From positions 39,092 to 103,091 of the forward strand of contig CAJTZH010000002.1 in assembly GCA_910584325.1 (NCBI GenBank): a stretch of DNA of 64,000 bases, written 5' to 3'. The notes beneath the pieces were generated by a model. That model made no database searches, was not told the origin of the DNA, and saw only the letters and a list, made by a program, of their open reading frames with translations. The DNA comes from an uncultured Lachnospiraceae bacterium (GTDB lineage Bacteria; Bacillota; Clostridia; Lachnospirales; Lachnospiraceae). Position 1 is the stretch's first letter. Each line of letters begins with the position of its first letter. Below are positions 52,698 through 62,023 of the stretch, piece after piece. A program made the position numbers and the translations under genes.

Positions 52698-53906
52698 ATG
52701 TTTAATATCGACCTTTTTATAAATCATTATGTAACAAAACGCCCTCAAAGTATGTTTCTGGAGGACATCGAAAATAATAAGGAAGAACTTACACATAAAA
52801 TTGAAGGGAAAACCATACTTGTTATCGGTGGAGCCGGTTCTATCGGCTCGTCCTTTATAAAGGCGGTCCTTCCGTTCAGACCGTCAGCGTTAGTCATTGT
52901 TGATATTAATGAAAATGCGTTGGCGGAATTAACACGCGACCTTCGTTCTACAAAGGAAATGTATGTACCGAAAGATTATTTTCCGTATCCGATGGATTTT
53001 GCGTCGTCTGTTTTTGAAAAGATGTTCAGAAACCGTGGCGGATTTGATATTGTGGCAAATTTTTCGGCGCATAAACATGTTCGTTCTGAAAAGGATATTT
53101 ACTCTGTAGAAGCGCTTCTTCAAAACAATGTGCTGCACGCAAAGTTATTACTTGACCTTTTGGCAGAGTTTCCGCCGGAAGAGTATTTTTGTGTATCTAC
53201 GGATAAGGCGGCAAATCCGGTTAATATTATGGGGGCAAGTAAACGGATTATGGAAGATGTAATTTTTTCATATTCGGACAAGTTTCCGGTGAAAACAGCC
53301 CGTTTTGCAAATGTTGCATTTTCTAACGGCTCGCTTCCCGCGGGATTTCTGGCAAGATTACAGAAGCTGCAGCCATTGAGCGCGCCGTCGGATGTTAAGA
53401 GATATTTTGTATCTTTGGAGGAAAGCGGTCAGATTTGTATGCTTTCGTGTATGCTTGGAGCTAATAGGGAGATTTTTTTTCCGCGGCTTGAAAAAGAACA
53501 AATGATGACCTTTGACAAGATTGCGACCGCGTTGCTGCAGGAACATGGATATGAGGTACTGCACTGTGAGAGTGATGCAGAAGCGGTTGAAAAGGCAGAA
53601 GTGTTGAAGGCAGGCGGAAATCAATATCCGGTTCACTACTCAGGAACAGATACATCAGGAGAAAAGGCATATGAGGAATTTTACACCGAGAGTGAAAGCG
53701 TTGATTTGAACCGGATGAAAGCTCTTGGAGTTGTAACGAATAAAGTAATTCCGAATAAAGAAAAAATAAAAGTTCTTTTTGATGATTTGAGCGCGGCATT
53801 TGACAGCGAAGTAACAACTAAGGAGGAAGTGGTTTCTATTTTGAAAGCTTATATTCCGAATTTTGAGCATATAGAGACCGGTAAATCCTTAGACAGCAAA
53901 ATGTAA
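52698..53906 (+). CDS. legB: Nucleotide-sugar 4,6-dehydratase (LegB-like)
   Basis: A 402-residue extended SDR enzyme of the FlaA1/WbpM/LegB group. It should convert UDP- or GDP-N-acetylglucosamine to the 4-keto-6-deoxy sugar, first step to legionaminic-type nonulosonates. GGAGSIG (44-50) binds NAD, and STDKAANPVNIMGASK holds the catalytic residues, with methionine replacing the usual tyrosine as in WbpM-type enzymes. It is followed 17 nt later by its aminotransferase partner. AAGGAG lies upstream of the ATG. Confidence 0.88.
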   Translation: MFNIDLFINHYVTKRPQSMFLEDIENNKEELTHKIEGKTILVIGGAGSIGSSFIKAVLPFRPSALVIVDINENALAELTRDLRSTKEMYVPKDYFPYPMDFASSVFEKMFRNRGGFDIVANFSAHKHVRSEKDIYSVEALLQNNVLHAKLLLDLLAEFPPEEYFCVSTDKAANPVNIMGASKRIMEDVIFSYSDKFPVKTARFANVAFSNGSLPAGFLARLQKLQPLSAPSDVKRYFVSLEESGQICMLSCMLGANREIFFPRLEKEQMMTFDKIATALLQEHGYEVLHCESDAEAVEKAEVLKAGGNQYPVHYSGTDTSGEKAYEEFYTESESVDLNRMKALGVVTNKVIPNKEKIKVLFDDLSAAFDSEVTTKEEVVSILKAYIPNFEHIETGKSLDSKM

Positions 53907-53923
53907 TTACACGGAGGCGTAAA

Positions 53924-55102
53924 ATGGCGAAATTTATTCCGTTATCCATTCCTAATTTTGAGGGAAACGAAAAAAAATATGTGGACGAAGCATTAGAGCA
54001 AGGCTGGGTTTCAACCGGCGGAGCATATATTACAAAGCTGGAGGATAAAATGGCCGAGTTTCTTCATACAGAAAAAGTTGCCGCTTGTCAAAGCGGAACG
54101 GCGGCATTGCATCTTTCTCTTGTTGAAGCGGGCGTTAAACCGGGGGATGTAGTGATTGTACCGGCTCTTACTTTTATAGCGGCAGTAAATCCTGTTAAGT
54201 ATCAGTTTGCGACGCCGGTGTTTATGGATTGTGATGACAGCTTATGCATGGACCCGGTAAAGCTGAAAAAATTTTGTGAAGAAGAGTGCGCTTTTACAGA
54301 CGGTATGCTTACATATAAGGGGCAGGTTGTCAGGGCAGTGATTGTCGTGCATGTATTCGGAAATATGGCTGATATGGTTTCTATTCTTGAAACTGCCCGT
54401 CAATATAATATTAAAGTGATTGAGGACGCGACAGAGGCGCTTGGTTCATATTATACCGACGGACCTCTGGCAGGGAAATATGCCGGCACAATTGGCGACT
54501 TTGGAGCGTTTTCGTTTAATGGCAATAAAATTATTACGACAGGGGGAGGGGGAGCAGTTACTGCCAGTGATTTAAAAGTAGTAGAGCACCTGCGTTATCT
54601 TTCAACCCAGGCAAAGAACGACCCGCATTATTATATTCATGACGAAATAGGGTATAATTATAGAATGACAAACCTTCAGGCAGCGCTTGGGGTTGCGCAG
54701 ATGGAAGAACTGTCCGTGTTTATTTGCCGTAAACAGGAGAATTATGAATTATACAGGCAGCATTTTGAAGGATTTGAACTGGGAACGTTAAGCTCCTTCA
54801 GAAAAGGTACTTTTTCAAATAAGTGGTTTTATTCGTTAGAAATTAACAGAGACAAAATTACTGCTTCGATGCGGGATATTATTTCATCTCTTGAGAAGCA
54901 AGGGGTACAGACCCGTGCAATATGGGGTCTTATCAACGAACAGCTTCCGTATCGGAATGATGCGGCGTATGAGATGGAAAAGGCGCCGTATTATGCCGAG
55001 AGAATTTTAAATATTCCTTGTAGCACACAGATTACAAAAGAAGAAATTGAAATTGCGGCAAATGAAATAAAGAATGTTCTTAGAGGTTATGCGTATGAAT
55101 AA
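53924..55102 (+). CDS. legC: LegC-type DegT/DnrJ aminotransferase
   Basis: A 392-residue PLP-dependent sugar aminotransferase that aminates the 4-keto product of the preceding enzyme. It has SIPNFEGNEKKYVDEALEQG at the N terminus, ACQSGTAALHLSL near 57-69, EDATEALGS, and SFNGNKIITTGGGGA with the PLP lysine. The long form with LSTQAKNDPHYYIHDEIGYN is typical of LegC. Its last 8 nt overlap the next gene. Together with legB it makes the diamino-trideoxy sugar precursor. Confidence 0.9.
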   Translation: MAKFIPLSIPNFEGNEKKYVDEALEQGWVSTGGAYITKLEDKMAEFLHTEKVAACQSGTAALHLSLVEAGVKPGDVVIVPALTFIAAVNPVKYQFATPVFMDCDDSLCMDPVKLKKFCEEECAFTDGMLTYKGQVVRAVIVVHVFGNMADMVSILETARQYNIKVIEDATEALGSYYTDGPLAGKYAGTIGDFGAFSFNGNKIITTGGGGAVTASDLKVVEHLRYLSTQAKNDPHYYIHDEIGYNYRMTNLQAALGVAQMEELSVFICRKQENYELYRQHFEGFELGTLSSFRKGTFSNKWFYSLEINRDKITASMRDIISSLEKQGVQTRAIWGLINEQLPYRNDAAYEMEKAPYYAERILNIPCSTQITKEEIEIAANEIKNVLRGYAYE

Positions 55103-56171
55103 AGATATTTATATTTCACAAGGAGACATCAATATTCTTGACGCAATGTCATTAATTGATAAAGGCGGATATGGAATATTGTATATTGTGGATGAAGCCG
55201 ACAGATTGATTGGAAGTGTTTCTGACGGCGATGTAAGAAGATGGATAATACAGTCAAATGATTTATCCGCCAATATTAAAAAAATAATGAATCCGCAGCC
55301 GAAATATATTTTTGAAAAGGAACAGGAGAAGGAGGATTACATAAAGTCAAAATATGCAATTAATTCATTGCCGATTCTTGATTGTGACAGAAAAATAGTA
55401 GATATAATATTCTTTAATAAGGATATTAATATTAAAACACAGAAAGAAAAGAGAGGCAGTCTGAATGTGCCGGTTGTAATTATGGCGGGGGGGAAGGGAA
55501 CGCGCCTGTATCCTTATACAAAAATTCTTCCGAAACCATTAATTCCCATTGGAGATACGCCGATTATTGAACGTATCATGGAAAAGTTTGTTGAGGCAGG
55601 AGTGAATAAATTTTATCTGACGGTAAACTACAAAAAAAATATGATTCGCTCATATTTTAATGAATTTGAGCATCCGTATACCATTGTCTATGTGGAAGAA
55701 GACATTCCGCTTGGAACAGGTGGAAGTATTAAGCTTATTAAGGATAAATTTGAGGTGCCGATTATTGTAACAAATTGTGATACTTTAATCAGGGCGGATT
55801 ATGAAAAGCTATATCAATACCATTTACAAACAGGTAATGTTATCACTATGGTATCTGCTTTAAAAAACGTCATGATTCCATACGGAGTTTTAAAAACAAA
55901 AGAAAATGGGGAATTAGTCAGTATTGATGAAAAACCTAAGTTGTCGTATTTTATCAATACGGGAATGTATGTAATAAATCCTGAAACAATTGATATGATA
56001 CCTGAAGGAGAATTATTTCATATGACGCATTTGGTGGAGAAAGTTAAGAATAGCGGCGGAAAAATCGGCGTCTATCCGGTAAGCGAAGATTCGTTCCTTG
56101 ATATGGGAGAACTCCATGAGATGCGCCGGATGGAGGAGAAATTAAATATTTTATCCGAAAATCAGTTATAG
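55095..56171 (+). CDS. ptmE: CBS-domain nucleotidyltransferase (PtmE-like)
   Basis: A 358-residue protein with a CBS-domain pair (about 1-118) followed by a sugar-1-phosphate nucleotidyltransferase domain (VVIMAGGKGTRLYPYTKILP, glycine loop at 132-136). This is the architecture of Campylobacter PtmE, which makes GDP-glucosamine for legionaminic acid. That would suggest GDP-linked intermediates, and I infer it only from architecture and neighbours. ATG 55095 lies 8 nt after GAGG, within the end of legC. Confidence 0.8.
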   Translation: MNKDIYISQGDINILDAMSLIDKGGYGILYIVDEADRLIGSVSDGDVRRWIIQSNDLSANIKKIMNPQPKYIFEKEQEKEDYIKSKYAINSLPILDCDRKIVDIIFFNKDINIKTQKEKRGSLNVPVVIMAGGKGTRLYPYTKILPKPLIPIGDTPIIERIMEKFVEAGVNKFYLTVNYKKNMIRSYFNEFEHPYTIVYVEEDIPLGTGGSIKLIKDKFEVPIIVTNCDTLIRADYEKLYQYHLQTGNVITMVSALKNVMIPYGVLKTKENGELVSIDEKPKLSYFINTGMYVINPETIDMIPEGELFHMTHLVEKVKNSGGKIGVYPVSEDSFLDMGELHEMRRMEEKLNILSENQL

Positions 56172-56214
56172 TGAAGTAATAATGGTAAGCGGTGTATACA
56201 GAGGTGTATTGAAC

Positions 56215-56880
56215 ATGAAAAAATTGTTTATTGTTGGAACAGGCGGATTTGGAAGAGAAGTCCTTTGGCTGACGAGACGGATTAATGAAAACCAATGTCT
56301 CAAAGGAAAAGAAGAATTATGGGATATCTCTGGATTCCTAGATAATGATATGACACTTCATGGTACAGAGAAGGATGGATATCCGGTTTTGGGAGACTGT
56401 GATGTTCTTCAATCTTTTTGCGAGGAAGTATATGTGGTTATTGCAATAGCATCAACAAAGGTTAGGAGAAAGGTTGCAGAGGAATTGTCTGGTTATAGTA
56501 ATGTGAGATTTGCCACATTGATTGACCCGTCAGTCATTTTATCCGATAGGGTAGAAATCGGTGAGGGGTGTATTATTTGTGCCGGAACAATCATTACTGT
56601 TGATATTGTTATTGGAAAACATGTTATTATTAATCTGGATTGTACCTTGGGACATGATACTATACTTGAAGATTTTGTGACGGTTTATCCCAGTGTTAAT
56701 ATATCCGGTAACGTCAATATCTGTGAAGGCGTAGAGGTGGGAACTGGAACGCAGATTATACAGGGAAAGAAAATAGGAAGGCAGAGTATTATCGGCGCAG
56801 GTGCGGTAGTGGTAAAAGATATACCAGAAAAATGTACCGCAGTGGGAGTTCCGGCAAAAACGATAAAATACTTTGAATGA
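56215..56880 (+). CDS. NeuD/PglD/LegH-like acyltransferase (left-handed beta-helix)
   Basis: A 221-residue acyl-CoA-dependent transferase. An N-terminal Rossmann-like half (KLFIVGTGGFGREVLW; GFLDND) binds the nucleotide sugar. From about residue 95 hexapeptide repeats form the left-handed helix (EIGEGCIICAGTIITVDIVI), with NLDCTLGHD carrying the catalytic histidine. It fits N-acylation of the amino-sugar in legionaminic synthesis (LegH role) or O-acetylation of the final sugar (NeuD role). ATG 56215 follows GAGGTG. The downstream acyl-CoA genes may supply its donor. Confidence 0.85.
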   Translation: MKKLFIVGTGGFGREVLWLTRRINENQCLKGKEELWDISGFLDNDMTLHGTEKDGYPVLGDCDVLQSFCEEVYVVIAIASTKVRRKVAEELSGYSNVRFATLIDPSVILSDRVEIGEGCIICAGTIITVDIVIGKHVIINLDCTLGHDTILEDFVTVYPSVNISGNVNICEGVEVGTGTQIIQGKKIGRQSIIGAGAVVVKDIPEKCTAVGVPAKTIKYFE

Positions 56881-56884
56881 TAAA

Positions 56885-58086
56885 ATGAGTGAAATAATAT
56901 CAAAGAGCCAACCTAAAATTATTAATACTGTAACGGTCATAGGAGCCAATGGTACTATGGGGGCGAGAGTTGCAGCTATTTTTGCTTCTTTTGGAAATGC
57001 CAAAGTTTATCTTGTAAGTCGAAGTATTGAGAAATCTATAGACGCCCGAAATAAAACATATCTTTCTGTACGTGCGGAGAGCATTAAGGAAAAGATGATT
57101 CCATCTGATTATGAACATTTGGAAGAATGCATTAGAGATTCTGAACTTATATTTGAAACCTGCTCGGAGGAATGGAATATAAAAAAACAAGTACATAGAC
57201 GCATTGTCGATGCCATTGGAGCAGATGCGTCAGAAAAAGTTTTTTGTTCCGGTACATCAGGTCTTTCAATTACAAAATTGGCGGAATTGTATCTACAAAA
57301 GTATCGTCATCAGTTTATGGGTATGCATATGTTCAATCCACCGTACCATAGAACACTTTGCGAAATGATACCAACAAAATATATGGAAAAAAATGATTCA
57401 GTGTTTGAAGCTGTTAAGGCGTATGCGTCTCAGATACTGCGTAGAACAGTGGTAGAAACATCGGATACCCCGGGTTTTTTGGGAAATAGGATTGGATTTC
57501 AGTTTATTAATGAGGCTTTACAGACAGCAGAACATTATAAACATAATGGTGGCATTGATTATATTGATGCAATTTTAGGAATGTTTCCGGTCGTCCCATG
57601 CCGCTGCTTGTCATTGCGGATTTTGTAGGTTTGGATGTTCATAAAGCAATTGTGGAAAATTTGTACAACAATACGAATGATTATGTACATGATACATATA
57701 TTCTGCCAGATTTTTTAAAAAGGCTCATTAAAGATGGTAATTTAGGTAGAAAAACCGGAGCAGGACTATATAAAACGGTTATTAATGATAGTGGTGTAAA
57801 AAGTCGATATGTTTATGATATTGTGCACGGTTATTATCGCGAACAGATGAAGTATAAATTTCCGTTTGCAGAAGAAATGATTGCGGCAGATGATGTTATG
57901 GCAATGGGATTTCAGTGGTGTCCGCCATTGGCGATGCTGGAAGCGATTAATACAGTTGCCAATTTTGAAGAACTTTGTGTAGAGCGTCTTGAGGAAAAAA
58001 TTGTCGATAGACTTAGAGAGCAAGAGCTGCTTTATGAACTACGAAAATCTGATTATGATTTTCGCAGATTTGTGTTAGCCAAATAA
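56885..58086 (+). pseudogene. 3-hydroxyacyl-CoA dehydrogenase, interrupted by a frameshift
   Basis: Two adjacent frames together encode one NAD-dependent 3-hydroxyacyl-CoA dehydrogenase. The first (to 57628) has the NAD motif VIGANGTMG (18-26), CSGTSGLSITKL, MHMFNPPYHRT and GFLGNRIGFQF. The second begins near 57583 with SGRPMPLLVIADFVGLDVHK and runs to 58086. Homologues read continuously from ILG into GRPM, so a one-base loss lies near 57578-57592. It may be a real inactivating mutation, a strain-level switch or a sequence error. It sits 4 nt after the acyltransferase and 13 nt before a thiolase. Confidence 0.8.
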
Positions 58087-58099
58087 TAAAGGAGAAGGA

Positions 58100-59356
58100 A
58101 TGGATAAAGTATACATATTAGGCGGCGCCCAAACGGATTTTGAGAGGAATTGGACAAAAGAGGGGAAAAATGTTATTGCTTTATTAAAAGAAGTTATGTC
58201 GGATGCGCTTGAACAGGTTGGAATTAGTTTCTCGGATATAGAAAAGTTAAACAAAGATAACAGAGTGGCCTGCTTTGTAGGGAATTTTATAGCGGAAAAA
58301 TATATTGACCAGGGTCATTTAGGAGCGCTAATGACAGAAGTTTCACCTTCATTGTACGGAGTGCCGTCGGCAAGATATGAAGCCGCTTGCGCATCAAGTT
58401 CTGTGGCGTTAGATGCTGCAATCAGTAAAATTCAAGCAAAAGAATATGATTTGGCAATTGTAGTTGGCTGGGAATTGATGAAGACGGTAGATTCTAAAAA
58501 TTGCGGAGATATTCTTGGAAGAGCGGCTTATTATAACAAGGAGGGAGAAGGAATTTCTTTTCCATTTCCGAGACTATTTGGTAGATTGGCAGATGAAACA
58601 ATAATTAAATATCAATTGAATGAGAAAAGATACATGGATGCCTTGGCGCAAATATCAATTATTAATTATGGAAATGCCAAGAATAATCCGTTAGCACAAA
58701 CCAGAAATTGGTTTATGAATTTTGAGCAGGCTAGATGCAGGGGAACAGAAACAAATCCCTTGGTGGGAGATAAACTGGCAATTTCGGATTGTTCGCAGGT
58801 GACAGACGGAGCAACAGTTGTGTTGATGGCAAGTGAACGAATGCTGCAGGAATTTGGTAAAAAGGCATTACCATATGTAAAGGGTTATGGGCATAGGAAT
58901 GCGCCGATGTTGTTTGAAAAGAAAATACATGAGCAGCAAGATAATTCGTATATTTTACCATGGACGAGACAGGCTGTTCTGGATGCGTATCGGAGAAGCG
59001 GGCTGACAGTGGACGATATAGATGTGTTTGAAACACATGATTGTTTTACTTCCTCGGAATATGTGGCAATTTCATCGTTTGGTATTACGGAACCAGGAAA
59101 GGAATATGAAGCAATAGAAAACGGTATGATTGCCTTTGATGGTAAAAAGCCAATTAATCCCAGCGGCGGTCTGATTGGGTGCGGACATCCTGTAGGCGCA
59201 AGCGGTTGTCGGATGTTTTTAGATATTTATAAACAAGTTAGTGGAAAGGCTGGTGCGTATCAGGTATATAAGGAGAATGAACTTCCGACAAATGCTATGA
59301 TGTTAAACATCGGGGGAACAGCCACAACAAATTATGTATTTTTAGTGGGAAGGTAA
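58100..59356 (+). CDS. Thiolase-family protein (acetyl-CoA acetyltransferase, SCP-x type)
   Basis: A 418-residue thiolase fold. The acyl-accepting cysteine is in YEAACASSSVALDAA (Cys97), ETHDCFT carries a conserved histidine, and GLIGCGHPVGASGCR is the C-terminal signature. It closely follows the interrupted hydroxyacyl-CoA dehydrogenase. Together they could condense two acetyl-CoA and reduce the product to 3-hydroxybutyryl-CoA. Such a pair inside a sugar-acid cluster is unusual and suggests an acyl donor for sugar N-acylation rather than fatty acid use. GGAGAAGGA precedes the ATG. Confidence 0.87.
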   Translation: MDKVYILGGAQTDFERNWTKEGKNVIALLKEVMSDALEQVGISFSDIEKLNKDNRVACFVGNFIAEKYIDQGHLGALMTEVSPSLYGVPSARYEAACASSSVALDAAISKIQAKEYDLAIVVGWELMKTVDSKNCGDILGRAAYYNKEGEGISFPFPRLFGRLADETIIKYQLNEKRYMDALAQISIINYGNAKNNPLAQTRNWFMNFEQARCRGTETNPLVGDKLAISDCSQVTDGATVVLMASERMLQEFGKKALPYVKGYGHRNAPMLFEKKIHEQQDNSYILPWTRQAVLDAYRRSGLTVDDIDVFETHDCFTSSEYVAISSFGITEPGKEYEAIENGMIAFDGKKPINPSGGLIGCGHPVGASGCRMFLDIYKQVSGKAGAYQVYKENELPTNAMMLNIGGTATTNYVFLVGR

Positions 59357-59370
59357 CAGGTGGGAGTTTA

Positions 59371-60192
59371 ATGATTGCATTTGGTACGGTTGTTTACAAC
59401 AACGCAATTCCATATTTTACTGAGTTCATTGAATCAATAAAAAAACAAAGTTATAAGGACTTTACTTTGCTAATCATTAATGATGATGTGTTGATAGATG
59501 ATTTGCAAAATAAGTTAAATGATTTGAATGTAGATAATTATATAATTATTAGTAATGCAGATGGCAAAAGTCCGGTTGAGCTTAGAGTCAAACTATTGGA
59601 AGAGGCAAAGAAAAATAATTTCGACCTGCTTATTATTGGTGATTGTGATGATAAATTTGCGCTTAACAGGGTAGAAAAAATTGTTAGTTCCTATGAAAAA
59701 AATTTGAATTTAACATTTTTTTACAATGATTTACTGCAATTTAATAAACAAAGGGTTATGGAAGATTTGCCATACACTACAACTTGTATAAACAATATTT
59801 TAGAATCAAATTATTTGGGATTGTCAAATACGGCTATTAATTTGAAAACAATTAGTATACAATTTATTGAAAGCTTAATAGAATGTAATTCTTTTGTATT
59901 TGACTGGTATTTATTTTCCAGAATCTTGTTAAATGGAGGTCAGGGTATCTTTGTTCCTGATACATATACTTTATATAGGATATATGAGAATAATTACGCG
60001 GGATTAAATAATGTGACAGAAGAACAAATATATAAAGAGTATGACGTAAAAAAGAAACATTTTACTTTGTTATCCCAATATGATGATGTATTTAAAATAT
60101 TATTAAAACGATATCAGGTATTGAATCTTGAACAGTATAAACAATACTCAAATAATACCGGGTTCTGGTGGAGTAATATAAAATTATTATAA
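59371..60192 (+). CDS. Short family 2 glycosyltransferase-like protein
   Basis: A 273-residue GT-A protein. FGTVVYNNAIPYFTEFIESI replaces the usual opening, DCDD (91-94) is the metal site, and GQGIFVPDTYTLYRIYENNY forms the C-terminal part. It is AT-rich in codon use compared with its neighbours, hinting at separate acquisition. GGTGGGAG precedes the ATG. It lies between the thiolase and the nonulosonate synthase and may transfer the finished sugar or an earlier residue. Confidence 0.75.
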   Translation: MIAFGTVVYNNAIPYFTEFIESIKKQSYKDFTLLIINDDVLIDDLQNKLNDLNVDNYIIISNADGKSPVELRVKLLEEAKKNNFDLLIIGDCDDKFALNRVEKIVSSYEKNLNLTFFYNDLLQFNKQRVMEDLPYTTTCINNILESNYLGLSNTAINLKTISIQFIESLIECNSFVFDWYLFSRILLNGGQGIFVPDTYTLYRIYENNYAGLNNVTEEQIYKEYDVKKKHFTLLSQYDDVFKILLKRYQVLNLEQYKQYSNNTGFWWSNIKLL

Positions 60193-60236
60193 AATCATTG
60201 AGCAATTAGTTAGATAAGTTAGGAGGATTAAAAAGT

Positions 60237-61268
60237 ATGGATTTTAATGAATACGAAAAACCATATGTAATCGCCGAGATTGGTGCTAATCATAATGGTG
60301 ATATGAATCTCGCGAAGGAAATGATTGATAAGGCAAAAGAATGTGGCGCAGATTGTGTAAAATTCCAATCATGGTCAAAGGATACGATATTTTCGAAGAA
60401 AGTATATAATGACAATTTTTTCCTGAACGATGATTATAGAAATAGAACCGACTATACCTTGGAATCAATAGTTGATAAATATCATATAGGAATAGAACAG
60501 CATAAAATGTTGAAAAAATACTGTGATGATATTGGCATAGAATTTAATTCCACACCTTTTTCAAGACCGGAAGTTGATTTGCTGGTAGATGAATTAAATG
60601 TACCGTTTGTAAAAGTAGCTTCTATGGATTTAAATAATATCCCGTTTCTTGAGTACATAGCAGGAAAGAAATTACCGGTAGTTATCAGCACCGGATTATG
60701 TGAGCTGTCGGATGTTGCAGACGCGGTTAAAACATTAAAGGGATATGGATGCCCGGAAGTAGTTCTGCTGCATTGCGTCTCAATTTATCCGCCTGAAGAT
60801 GCGCAGGTGAATTTGAATAATATTGATATGCTTAGGCAGACTTTCGGCTGTAAAGTAGGTTATTCGGACCATACGTTAGGAATAGTGGCGCCTATCATGG
60901 CGTTGGCAAAAGGTGTTTGTGTTATCGAAAAACATTTTACTCTTGATAAAGACATGGCAGGCTGGGACCATAAAATATCAGCAAATCCCGAGGAATTGAA
61001 AGCCATTTGTGATGCCGCAAAGATAGGTTATCAAATGCTTGGAAGTTTTTCGAAAGTGGTAAATGAAAATCAGGAGAGAAGAGACGCGTTTCAAAGAAGC
61101 ATTGTTGCGGCACGTTCTATTAAAAAGGGCGAGATTATTACCGAGAACGATTTGGATTATAAACGTCCCGGAAGCGGAATTTCTCCAAAGTATTATAAAT
61201 TTATTGTTGGAAAAGCGGCTAAACGTGATTTGGCTTATGATGAAATAATTCAGATGGAAGATTTTTAG
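60237..61268 (+). CDS. Nonulosonate (sialic/legionaminic acid) synthase, NeuB/LegI family
   Basis: A 343-residue enzyme that condenses a 6-carbon amino sugar with phosphoenolpyruvate to give a nine-carbon sialic-acid-like sugar. AEIGANHNGD (13-22) starts the TIM barrel, with CVKFQSWSKDT, FNSTPFSRPEVD and GYSDHTLGIVAP as further family blocks. The C-terminal SAF domain (about 280-343) contains RSIKKGEIITENDL. With legB and legC nearby, a LegI role is favoured over NeuB. TTAGGAGG lies upstream. Confidence 0.92.
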   Translation: MDFNEYEKPYVIAEIGANHNGDMNLAKEMIDKAKECGADCVKFQSWSKDTIFSKKVYNDNFFLNDDYRNRTDYTLESIVDKYHIGIEQHKMLKKYCDDIGIEFNSTPFSRPEVDLLVDELNVPFVKVASMDLNNIPFLEYIAGKKLPVVISTGLCELSDVADAVKTLKGYGCPEVVLLHCVSIYPPEDAQVNLNNIDMLRQTFGCKVGYSDHTLGIVAPIMALAKGVCVIEKHFTLDKDMAGWDHKISANPEELKAICDAAKIGYQMLGSFSKVVNENQERRDAFQRSIVAARSIKKGEIITENDLDYKRPGSGISPKYYKFIVGKAAKRDLAYDEIIQMEDF

Positions 61269-61278
61269 GGAGGGTCTT

Positions 61279-61974
61279 ATGATTGCTATAATTCCTGCCA
61301 GAGGTGGTTCTAAAGGAGTACCGGGAAAAAATGTGAAACAGCTTATTGGTAAACCGCTGATAGCATATACGATTGAGGCAGCGCTGGCTTCAAAATATAT
61401 TGAACAGGTTATTGTAACAACAGACTCGCAGGAAATTGCGGATGTAGCTGTAAAATACGGGGCAGATGTTCCGTTTATGAGACCGGCGGATTTGGCGGAT
61501 GATACTTCTTCGGCGGTTGATGTTTATTTGCATGCAACGGAGTTTTTAAAAGATAAGGGTTTTTGTGTGAATGAGTTCATGGTGTTACTTCCTACCGCGC
61601 CGTTTAGAACAGGTATTCATATCGATGAGGCTGTGGAGTTGTTTAAAAGAAGCTCCGCAAGAACACTTATATCTGTTAAAGAAGCGGAAACGCCGGTTAC
61701 CTGGTATTTAAATCGGGATAACGATAACAAACTTACGAACGCAGGTTTTGGAGTAGGTAATGCGGTGAGTAACCGGCAGTTGAACGCGAAGTATTATGTG
61801 CCTAACGGAGCCATTTATATTCTGGATTATGATTTGTTAAAAAATGAGAGGACATATTACTGTGACAATACAGTTGCATATGAAATGAGCGTTGAAGATT
61901 CCATTGATATAGATACGCCATATGATTTTAAACTGGCTGAGTTTTTCATGTCAAATAGAGTGAATTATTTATAA
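61279..61974 (+). CDS. CMP-nonulosonate cytidylyltransferase (NeuA/LegF)
   Basis: A 231-residue enzyme activating the nine-carbon sugar with CTP to the CMP form used by transferases. IIPARGGSKGVPGKNVK (4-20) is the nucleotide loop, and VTTDSQEIADVAVKYGADVP and LLPTAPFRT are family blocks. GGGAGGG precedes the ATG, 10 nt after the synthase. LegF is favoured by context. Confidence 0.92.
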   Translation: MIAIIPARGGSKGVPGKNVKQLIGKPLIAYTIEAALASKYIEQVIVTTDSQEIADVAVKYGADVPFMRPADLADDTSSAVDVYLHATEFLKDKGFCVNEFMVLLPTAPFRTGIHIDEAVELFKRSSARTLISVKEAETPVTWYLNRDNDNKLTNAGFGVGNAVSNRQLNAKYYVPNGAIYILDYDLLKNERTYYCDNTVAYEMSVEDSIDIDTPYDFKLAEFFMSNRVNYL

Positions 61975-61979
61975 ATTAA

Positions 61980-61988
61980 TGATATAAT
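61980..61988 (+). promoter_or_regulatory. Possible extended -10 promoter of the methyltransferase pair
   Basis: TGATATAAT is a perfect extended -10, 36 nt before the next start; the -35 region is weak. Confidence 0.35.
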
Positions 61989-62023
61989 ACATTAAATAAA
62001 TACTAAGTAGCAGGAGGCAGTGT

